DNA of 7,563 nt from Bacteroidota bacterium (GTDB lineage: Bacteria > Bacteroidota > Rhodothermia > Balneolales > HLUCCA01): NCBI GenBank assembly GCA_003448835.1, contig DLXM01000202.1, forward strand, positions 1 to 7,563, read 5' to 3'. The translations under genes and the position numbers were made by a program. Below the pieces are notes generated by a model that worked only from the letters and a program-made list of their open reading frames with translations, ran no database searches and was not told the DNA's origin. Below, piece by piece: positions 1-6,000 of this stretch. Each line of letters opens with the position of its first letter. The first letter of the stretch is position 1.

Positions 1-19
1 CGCACTGGTAACAGAACAT
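1..19 (-). CDS. hcp: Hybrid-cluster protein (Hcp), N-terminal 6 codons only
   Basis: Reading leftwards from an ATG at 19-17, the six complete codons give MFCYQC, which is the characteristic beginning of hybrid-cluster proteins (Hcp, also called hydroxylamine reductase); its Cys3 and Cys6 belong to the N-terminal Fe-S cluster ligands. A strong Shine-Dalgarno site, AAAGGAG (plus positions 27-33), sits 7 bases before the ATG, which supports a real start. The rest of the gene lies outside the window. Hcp proteins contain a hybrid Fe-S-O cluster and are linked to nitric oxide or hydroxylamine reduction and to nitrosative and oxidative stress in anaerobes. The gene diverges from the HxlR-type regulator at 103-462, so the two probably share a control region. 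The identification rests on only six residues plus the ribosome site and context, so it is likely but not proven. Confidence 0.68.
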
Positions 20-26
20 GGTCAGA

Positions 27-33
27 CTCCTTT
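27..33 (-). promoter_or_regulatory. Shine-Dalgarno site of the probable hcp gene
   Basis: On the minus strand this reads AAAGGAG and lies 7 bases before the ATG at 19. It is one of the clearest ribosome binding sites in the window and supports reading the left edge as a gene start. Confidence 0.7.
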
Positions 34-78
34 GTATGGTTTTACTACAGGGTTTCTTTAGGATACTATGGTTAAATA
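33..78. promoter_or_regulatory. Divergent hcp/hxlR promoter region with two AACCATA motifs and a TATA-like element
   Basis: TTAAATA at 72-78 resembles an archaeal TATA box. Its centre is about 28 bases before the ATG of the regulator at 103, which would give a leaderless or nearly leaderless transcript. Read on the other strand (TATTTAA), the same element could serve hcp with a leader of about 30 bases. TATGGTT occurs at 35-41 and 67-73 (AACCATA on the minus strand), and the second copy overlaps the TATA-like element. The same 7-mer recurs downstream of the regulator at 489 and 523. This fits an operator bound by the HxlR protein to shut off one or both genes. The box assignment and operator role are inferences. 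Confidence 0.45.
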
Positions 79-102
79 GGAAAGAGTTTCAGAAAATATA
101 CC

Positions 103-462
103 ATGGATGATGCATGCACGATCAACCTTACGGTCAGGTATTTAACAAAAAAATGGACGCTCCTGATCATTCTCGAACTCTACAAGGGTGAGAAGCACAC
201 GCGCCGGTTCTCGGAACTCATGAATTCGCTGGGTGACATTACCCAGAAGATCCTCTCGGAGCGGTTAAAGGAACTGGAAGTGGAAGGAGTTGTCACCAAA
301 AAAGTCGATGCCACCTCATTCCCGGTCAGGAGCGAATATACCCTTACGAAAAGCGGCCTCGAACTGGTTGACATTATCCGCGGCATCAAGACGTGGGCGC
401 TGAAGTGGAAGATTGAAAATATCCCGTGCGGGAAGCAGGACTGCAGTGCGTGTGTGCTGTGA
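103..462 (+). CDS. HxlR-family winged-helix transcriptional regulator with a C-terminal cysteine cluster
   Basis: This 119-residue protein is a full-length HxlR-type regulator: a cysteine near the N-terminus (Cys5), the family-typical KKWTLLIILELYKGEKHTRRFSEL block at about residues 16-40 (KW at 17-18), the recognition-helix region around ITQKILSERLKELE (about 46-59), and the wing ending in YTLTKSGLEL. Such proteins are dimeric DNA-binding regulators in the cytoplasm, often using the N-terminal cysteine to sense electrophiles or redox state. Unusual here is a tail with three more cysteines, C109-x4-C114-x2-C117, ending two residues later, which could bind metal or form disulfides. The gene diverges from a probable hcp gene, so control of Hcp in response to nitrosative or redox stress is a sensible inference. 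The ATG at 103 was chosen because it gives the usual family N-terminus and sits at the right distance from the TATA-like element; no good Shine-Dalgarno precedes it. GC content is about 50%, higher than in the genes to the right. Confidence 0.9.
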   Translation: MDDACTINLTVRYLTKKWTLLIILELYKGEKHTRRFSELMNSLGDITQKILSERLKELEVEGVVTKKVDATSFPVRSEYTLTKSGLELVDIIRGIKTWALKWKIENIPCGKQDCSACVL

Positions 463-469
463 GGTGGGA

Positions 470-476
470 TTTTTTT
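470..476 (+). terminator. T7 run after the HxlR-type gene
   Basis: Seven consecutive T begin 8 bases after the TGA stop of the regulator. T-rich runs directly after a gene are a normal archaeal termination signal. No obvious hairpin precedes it, so the call rests on position and the run alone. Confidence 0.45.
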
Positions 477-481
477 GTGAT

Positions 482-583
482 GGGCTATAACCATACATGT
501 TCTGGCGATTGTGGGGGGTTGTAACCATACATGTTTGGCGGATTATGATGGGTTATAACCCTACATGTTTGTGTCCGGGCGCC
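482..583 (+). repeat. Three-copy 34-base tandem array with a conserved TAACCATACATGTT core
   Basis: Three copies start at 482, 516 and 550, exactly 34 bases apart. The first 20 bases of each unit are well conserved (GGG, then a variable TAT/TGT step, then TAACCATACATGTT, with one A-to-C change in the third copy). The last 14 bases are loosely similar between copies 1 and 2 and divergent in copy 3. The core contains the palindrome ACATGT. The 7-mer AACCATA also occurs twice, inverted, in the hcp/hxlR promoter, and a near copy (TAACCCATA, 683-691) lies in the loop of the hairpin further downstream. Likely explanations are iterated binding sites for a regulator or a small tandem duplication. Units are too short for CRISPR repeat-spacer units. 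Confidence 0.75.
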
Positions 584-611
584 GGAGAGTTTTCTAGCAA
601 GGCCCCTAGAT

Positions 612-636
612 AAAAAAATCCTATGGGAATTTTTTT
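612..636. terminator. Bidirectional A7/T7 terminator-like dyad
   Basis: Seven A (612-618), TCC, the loop TATG (622-625), GGA, one bulged A, then seven T (630-636) form an almost perfect inverted repeat. It presents a T-run in both directions and lies between two convergent genes, the HxlR-type regulator and the OLD nuclease, so it can serve both. The stem is AU-rich, so the T-run rather than hairpin stability may be what matters in an archaeon. Confidence 0.5.
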
Positions 637-667
637 ACCGACTCCTGTTCGCTCGGGCCGGTTCAAG

Positions 668-712
668 GGCCAGCGTTCTCTGTAACCCATAAGGGAGAAC
701 GGGGCCGTTTTT
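668..712 (+). terminator. GC-rich hairpin followed by T5
   Basis: Pairing GGCC (668-671) with GGCC (703-706), a small internal mismatch (AG against G), then CGTTCTC (674-680) with GAGAACG (695-701) gives 11 pairs around a 14-base loop (681-694). Five T (708-712) follow one base later on the plus strand. This has the shape of an intrinsic terminator read rightwards, although the nearest upstream plus-strand gene ends 200 bases earlier and already has T-runs. It could instead end a small RNA transcribed through the repeat array, or be a structured element at an island border. Confidence 0.45.
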
Positions 713-768
713 GTCGAAGTAGTCGCCTATTTTTTCGAATATCAGAAGTGTGTTGTGTTTGTGCAATG

Positions 769-781
769 GTGGGTTTCCCAC
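769..781 (-). terminator. Short dyad just after the OLD gene
   Basis: GTGGG and CCCAC form a perfect 5-base-pair stem with a 3-base loop, starting 3 bases after the OLD stop codon on the minus strand. No T-run follows closely, so termination here would be weak. It may instead protect the 3' end of the transcript. Confidence 0.25.
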
Positions 782-783
782 AC

Positions 784-2676
784 TCATTCACCAATTTCAG
801 CAATTTTCCGACATTTTGTGAATAATTCAATAATTTTTTTCGGAATACTACCCACATCCACTTCTTCACCCAAATACAACCCCAATTCTGGTTTTGATAG
901 GTAATTTGGCTTACATTGTTCGGCCACACTTTTAATTATCAAATCTGAAAATTTTTTATCCGGTTGTCGCAGCTGAGCAATTTCTTTCTCTAACCAAGCA
1001 CTACCATCGTTTTTCTTTCGTTTTTTATTGAGGACTTGAACAATAATTGCATCGGTGAATGAGTCCTCGAATTCTTTTTTACCAATAAACATTACTCTTT
1101 CTGAAAAAAACGTCTCAATAAATGATTCGTACTCATCTCGCTCCATTCCGTCAACAATCTTGTTAAAGGCTCTTTTCATGTTATCTTTTTTTATGTGAAC
1201 TGTATCACTATCCAAAAAAAGAATTGTCAAATCTTTTTTGTTTTTCATCAATAGTTTAAGAAAATTGACGGCTGATCCATTCCCTTCAAGATTGATAAGA
1301 GTAATTCCATCTTCCGCCAAGGACGAATTATATTTTTTTCGGTACGCGACCGGGAGGAAATTCATCTCAGACGGCCCCTCAAAAAGCACAAAACATTTTT
1401 CGAAAAAAATGTGGCTATTTGAAAGTCCCATTTCCCTACACATAATCTCGATAAATTTTTGAATATCGCTATCTCCAAATGCTTTCAAAAATTCTACGGA
1501 AGTATTTCCTTTATCCTCCCTTTTTATCAAGTTTATTGAACTGGCTGGAGATGTATCGATCATAAAGAGCGAGTGAGTACAAATTATGACTTGATTTTTT
1601 TTATTCGAAGCATCGATGATTGATTTTATCGCTTTGAAAAGAATTCTTTGAGCTTCAATATGTAAACTATCATCCGGCTCATCATAACATCGAATTGCAT
1701 ATTCTTGGTTAATTTTCGAAATGACCTCTTTATTCCATTCAAAAATCGCTAAAAATATTCTTTTTTTAGTACCATAACCTCTACTTTCAAGATAATGACT
1801 GATCCCGGTTTCATCCTTGATCATAATTTGGGTTTGTCTCAAACCGGTCGATAAATCAATTTCTGGTTCGATAGAAATTTCTTGAATTTTTGTATTATAT
1901 TTTTTTACATATCCTATGAATTGCTGAGAAGCTATTGTTATTTTTCTCGTAATTGATTCAATTGCGTTTTTTAAATTCTCATCTTTTAATTCCTTTTGAC
2001 CGTTGTCATCTTTCGAATATAATTCGCTTTCATAGACCTCTTGAAGAACCTTAAAAATCATATTGGTTGGATTTTTGTAGTCATCAGAATTGTATCGTAT
2101 AAATTTGGGGAAGTACGCCTTAATTTGAGTAAGAGAAATTTCTCTCCATGCAAAATGATATGGTATCTCTGTAGTTTGTATATAATTACTAAACGCTCTA
2201 TCCCGTGATTCCTGATTATTAATTTCCTGAATCCCAAGTTCGGTTAGAAATTGTTTTTGTTCCCCGGAATTCATTGTACCAAATTGATAAAACCGAGCGT
2301 CGTTAAACGTTTTAGATAATGCGAAGATTTTCTGACCATTTGCAGAAAACTTGCGCTGTATATGTAGATTATTGTCGCTGTCGATAAAGTCTTTGAGAAG
2401 TTTTTGTTCATCATTATCCAATACGAAAACTATCTCTCCACTAATCTCATCTTGAACTACTTCACTTTCGTCATCGGTTCCAGGGATAAGCTCCTTTGAT
2501 TTGTAATAATCTATCGCACTTGGAACTTTGGTTGTCAGCATAATCTCTAAAAAATCGATGATAGTGGTTTTTCCGGAATCATTCTCTCCGATTAGTGTTG
2601 TTAGATCATGAAAAGGAAGATTATTGATGTTTTTATGGCATTTGAAATTCTGAATTGAAATTGATTTGATGATCAT
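784..2676 (-). CDS. OLD-family nuclease: ABC-type ATPase fused to TOPRIM
   Basis: This 630-residue protein has the OLD (overcoming lysogenization defect) architecture. An N-terminal RecF/SMC-like start (IKSISIQNFKCHKNI) leads to Walker A GENDSGKT (30-37). A signature-like ESRGYGTKKR follows at 297-306, Walker B ends in CYDEPDD with D332 and E333, and an H-loop THS carries H368. The C-terminal TOPRIM domain shows FEGPSE (E433, E437), LEGNGS (E464) and the DxD pair D489/D491, all expected for metal-dependent cleavage. Class 1 OLD proteins are stand-alone DNA nucleases; class 2 (Gabija GajA) is paired with a UvrD-like helicase, which is absent here. The gene begins 9 bases after the WYL gene, so the two are very likely co-transcribed. 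The ATG at 2676 has no strong ribosome site, which suggests translational coupling to the WYL gene. All catalytic positions I can place are intact. Role as an anti-phage or anti-plasmid effector is inferred from the family. Confidence 0.9.
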   Translation of the reverse strand: MIIKSISIQNFKCHKNINNLPFHDLTTLIGENDSGKTTIIDFLEIMLTTKVPSAIDYYKSKELIPGTDDESEVVQDEISGEIVFVLDNDEQKLLKDFIDSDNNLHIQRKFSANGQKIFALSKTFNDARFYQFGTMNSGEQKQFLTELGIQEINNQESRDRAFSNYIQTTEIPYHFAWREISLTQIKAYFPKFIRYNSDDYKNPTNMIFKVLQEVYESELYSKDDNGQKELKDENLKNAIESITRKITIASQQFIGYVKKYNTKIQEISIEPEIDLSTGLRQTQIMIKDETGISHYLESRGYGTKKRIFLAIFEWNKEVISKINQEYAIRCYDEPDDSLHIEAQRILFKAIKSIIDASNKKNQVIICTHSLFMIDTSPASSINLIKREDKGNTSVEFLKAFGDSDIQKFIEIMCREMGLSNSHIFFEKCFVLFEGPSEMNFLPVAYRKKYNSSLAEDGITLINLEGNGSAVNFLKLLMKNKKDLTILFLDSDTVHIKKDNMKRAFNKIVDGMERDEYESFIETFFSERVMFIGKKEFEDSFTDAIIVQVLNKKRKKNDGSAWLEKEIAQLRQPDKKFSDLIIKSVAEQCKPNYLSKPELGLYLGEEVDVGSIPKKIIELFTKCRKIAEIGE

Positions 2677-2685
2677 ATATGAGGC

Positions 2686-2991
2686 CTACTGGTTTCTTTC
2701 AACCCGAAAGAGAATTTGTGTCATATTACGGTCGTCCGGGTTGTAGAGTGAATTTATTTCGAAATGTTCATCGAGTATTTGGGCTGCTTCTATTCTATCA
2801 ATAAGAAATAATCTCCAGGCCGGCAATTTTCCGGATGAACTGAAGCCGCCGGTTTGGAATGCTCGCAATGCTACGTGACTTTTCTCATTTATTCCGACTA
2901 AATATGGTTCGACGATACGAACAGATTTTTCATAAATTATTTCAATTCGCTTCTTTTTCTCGATTGCTTCCTTAAGTGTTTTAATAACCAT
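2686..2991 (-). CDS. Stand-alone WYL-domain protein
   Basis: This 101-residue protein is almost entirely one WYL domain (Sm-like fold that binds ligands or nucleic acid). Visible family features are IEIIYEKSVRIVEPYLVG (residues 17-33, with Y20, R25 and P29), the LRAF strand (42-45), and WRLFLIDRIEAAQIL (59-73), where R60 and the DRI tripeptide are typical. The name-giving Trp-Tyr-Leu position reads V40-A41-L42, so only the Leu is kept. There is no helix-turn-helix and no room for one, unlike most WYL transcription factors. WYL domains are common in defence loci (BREX, CRISPR-associated regulators) and are thought to sense nucleotides or nucleic acid. Its position 9 bases before the OLD gene suggests it controls or activates that nuclease. 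The start ATG at 2991 follows a weak GTGA four bases earlier. Confidence 0.82.
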   Translation of the reverse strand: MVIKTLKEAIEKKKRIEIIYEKSVRIVEPYLVGINEKSHVALRAFQTGGFSSSGKLPAWRLFLIDRIEAAQILDEHFEINSLYNPDDRNMTQILFRVERNQ

Positions 2992-3081
2992 GATCTCACT
3001 GTTACATATGAAAAGCTATTACATAATAAAATTTATTAAATTATTTTCTCGAATAAGTGGATTATAGAAAAATTATTCCTT
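2992..3081 (-). promoter_or_regulatory. AT-rich gap with a possible promoter for the WYL-OLD pair
   Basis: The 90 bases between the SMC-like gene and the WYL gene are very AT-rich. On the minus strand, CGAGAAAATAATTTAATAAA (about 3052-3033) gives a purine-rich stretch followed by a TATA-like sequence, about 45 bases before the WYL ATG; a start site near 3010 would leave a leader of about 20 bases. A T5 run (about 3069-3073) shortly after the SMC stop could end part of the upstream transcript. This would let the WYL-OLD pair be expressed separately, but read-through from the SMC gene is equally possible. Confidence 0.35.
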
Positions 3082-6000
3082 CTAGCCAGCAACCGTCCAA
3101 TCGAGAATATTTTTCGGCTGACTGCGGTTAATAATCTCCTTAGCTTCCCCTCTGGCCTCAACCTTGATATTGACTCGCTTAAGGCCGCTCTTAGAAATAT
3201 CTTCAGTCAGGAGACAGTTCACCGGGAAAAATTCCCGGATCTTTGAACTTATCTTGTGTCCGGAGCAAATCAACTGGATATTATTTCGTTTCAGTATCGA
3301 CCAAATGGGTGCCCAGAGGTAGAAAGCCCCGGTTGACCCGAACGGATTATCAAGAAGAAGTACTTTGGACGTGTTTGTATCGTAACGACCTACTACAATA
3401 TTTCTGATATACGACATCAGGGCAATCAGGAATATGATGTACATGGTATTTTCCTGACCATCGGAAGCTTTGATCATGTCCCACCGTTGAAATCCCTGGG
3501 CCTCCTCTTCGATCTTCCGGATTTTTACCTGAATCTTCCCCATCTCCATAACTCTGGCCACAAGTTGCTCGGGTCGGAAAGACTTTTGAAGTTCTTGCCG
3601 GGTAATTTTTCCGTCCCGGATCAACTTATTGAGGTCCTGGATATAACGACGCATCTCTACCTGTGCACGATCATCCGGATAAACGCATTCATCAAAATTA
3701 ATTCGGATCATATCCACGTTTTTGTCACCAATGTCAAGTTTCGACATCTGGGGAAATTCCTTGAGATAATCGCGATAAATCCTGGCCATCCCAATGGCTT
3801 GGTTGACAATTTTTTCTTCTACTTCTTTGAGCGCATCAATTGTTTTATGATGAAGTTCGATTTTTTCATTGATGATCTGCGAGAAATTATTGAGCTGTTG
3901 TTGATTTGATTCCGCATCCTGAAGACTTTCGGATTCCTTCAATCTAACTCGGATAATATCTTTGAACTCTGAAGCAATGGGAACTTCAGATACATTGTGA
4001 ACCGCAGCATCCTTGATATTTTCACACTGTTTCTTGTTTTTCTTCACGAGCCGGTCGCATCGTTCCAGTTCAGTCTGCAATTCCGCCGGATCTTGAAGAA
4101 AATCGGCGGGAGCGTACATCGAATTTTTAAAATGATGATTTGCATCAAGAACCCTTATTTCAACAAATCCTTTCTCAATTGTTTTCCCGTCGACAGTTTT
4201 TTTCAATTGCTGGTCTTTGAGAAGAACGATTTGTTCTTCGAGTTTAGTGATCTGTTTTGTTAGTTCGGCCAATTCAGAGACATATTGAGTCGGATCTAAA
4301 ATATCAGAACATGGGGGATATGTTTCTCCTGTCATTTTTTGATATTGATCAATTTTTTCTGTGAGCTGCCGATTTAAAATCTGATATTCAGTGTTCGCGT
4401 TTTCGAGAAGCTGATTTACTGCATCTCTCTTCGTAACAAGATCGACTATTCTCTCTTGGAGTTGTTGAATAAAGTCATCCGAATTCGGGGTATCGGGATT
4501 CTTGGTGATAAGATCTGCCACAGGAATATCCAGATCATGGATGTCTTGCGTATATCCTTCGACAGCTGACCGGTCAGATGCAATTATTGATTCAATTTGA
4601 CTAACACTCCCTTCCACCTCATCAATAACTTTCTTCGCGGCTCTAAACTCCGAACGGATCTCGTTGACATCCCCCTTGAAGACAGGGCCCCCCTCAATTC
4701 CGGCATATGGTTGATACTCTCGAATTTCCGTTTGGAATTTTAACAAAATTTCGTTGGTCTGGCGGGAAGATTCTCTCCATTTTTGTAATTCAGTTTGCGA
4801 TGTGGTGTGTTGTTGATCCAACACCCGCAGAGAAGTGCTTAATTCTTTTTGCTCAAAAATGATATTTTCGAGGTCTTTTTGGAGGGAGCGTTGGGTATCT
4901 TCATTTTTCTTTAATTCATGGAGGATGTGAAGATTTCTCTCTGATAATCCAGTCCGTTCTACATTTTCTTCGAATTTACTCCTCGTTTTCTTAAGATTCC
5001 CGCTGGCTTCTTCCTTCGATCGTTGGTTTATACGCAATTTTTCTTCAAGTTCTTTCAAGGAATTTGTAAATTTTTCTATCTCGGCCCCCATTACAGATTC
5101 CGTGTCGGAGGGAAAACGCTCCAGGAAACTCCGGAGAGTAAATTGATCTTGCGCAAAGGTATGAATTGAGGATTCAATTTTTGTAACCGTATCGCTAACC
5201 CGTACCAATTCTTTTTGAATGCGTATAATCGTTTTATCCCTTGCAAAAACATCCTTCAAAAATTCTGTTTCCCTGTGAGGAATAAAAACGTCGTTAAGAG
5301 TGATCGACCTATTCGAACGCAATATATCGAGGTTTACGATGAGAGGGGCTACATCTTGAATTTCTACGGGAAGAGCATTGGGATTTCGAGTAATTTCATT
5401 GAAAAATTGATCGAGTATGAGGATTGTTTTAGGAAGCCATGGAGCGAGGTCAAGGATCTCACTTCTTTTCTCTTCGGAGAGTTCCTTCAGGTATTCTGCT
5501 CCACTGACCGATTGAGGGTATCGGTCCCTCATAATTTTGAGAGATCTGATAAATGGCTCATCCAATGAATAACCATATCGTTGGATGCTGTCGAGTTGTT
5601 GAGTCAGTTCATTGAGTTTATTTTTGTGAAGATTCAGATTATCTGAATATTTCTGGATTTCCGTTTCGAGGAAAGGTAAACAAGACTCCAATGTATTTTT
5701 TTCATAGACGTCGAGAATTTTTTGTGCATTACTTTTTCTAGACTGAAATTCCAAAAATTCTTTTTTTACTCTATTGATAGATTCTCCCTCAAATAAGATC
5801 CGAGTTTTAAGTTCGTTTTCTTCCAGGTTCTTTTGTGAGATTTGATCTTTTATCACATCGATAGCATCAGATAATTTCTGTTTCTCTAGCGCTAATTGTC
5901 CAAGATATTTTGTTACTGATTCGATTTTATCCTCAATGAATAAACTCGCAGAAATCTGGGAATATATTTTGTTTTGATTCGAAAGTTCAGCATGTTCGCC

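Larger units (their letters stand above)
463..783. other. Gene-free convergent intergenic region
   Basis: I see no credible gene in these 321 bases. They separate the plus-strand regulator from the minus-strand OLD gene and contain, in order: a T7 run, a 34-base tandem array, an A7/T7 dyad, a GC-rich hairpin with a T5 tail, and a short perfect dyad (GTGGG-TTT-CCCAC, 769-781) directly next to the OLD stop codon. Base composition falls to the right of this stretch, so it may be where an acquired island joins the host chromosome. No tRNA gene, transposase or terminal inverted repeat is visible. Confidence 0.6.

Noticed and set aside
1..75. Plus-strand open frame from the left edge ending at TAA 73-75
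   Set aside because: It is only 24 codons long, unlike any protein I know, and it covers the hcp start and Shine-Dalgarno site on the other strand, which have better support.
180..528. Two minus-strand open frames opposite the HxlR-type gene
   Set aside because: They are antisense shadows of a well-supported gene with low-complexity, unconvincing translations.
482..583. Tandem 34-base units as a CRISPR array
   Set aside because: A repeat plus spacer normally takes about 60 bases or more. Here the conserved block is 20 bases with 14-base drifting remainders, and no cas gene is present.
650..680. A GGTTCAAG stretch resembling a tRNA T-arm, as a possible tRNA fragment or attachment site
   Set aside because: The flanking bases do not form a proper 5-base-pair T-stem with a 7-base loop, and no acceptor stem or CCA end is visible nearby.
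663..929. Minus-strand open frame of 88 codons overlapping the OLD gene end
   Set aside because: It overlaps the TOPRIM gene in another frame, runs through the hairpin region and shows no recognisable protein features.
784..2676. OLD gene as part of Gabija (GajA) or PARIS (AriA)
   Set aside because: No UvrD-like helicase follows it as in Gabija, and no AriB-like gene accompanies it. The partner seen is a WYL protein upstream.
784..2676. Canonical Wadjet JetD
   Set aside because: JetD has an arm domain followed by TOPRIM without an ABC head. This protein has clear Walker A, Walker B and H-loop motifs before its TOPRIM, so it is OLD-type.
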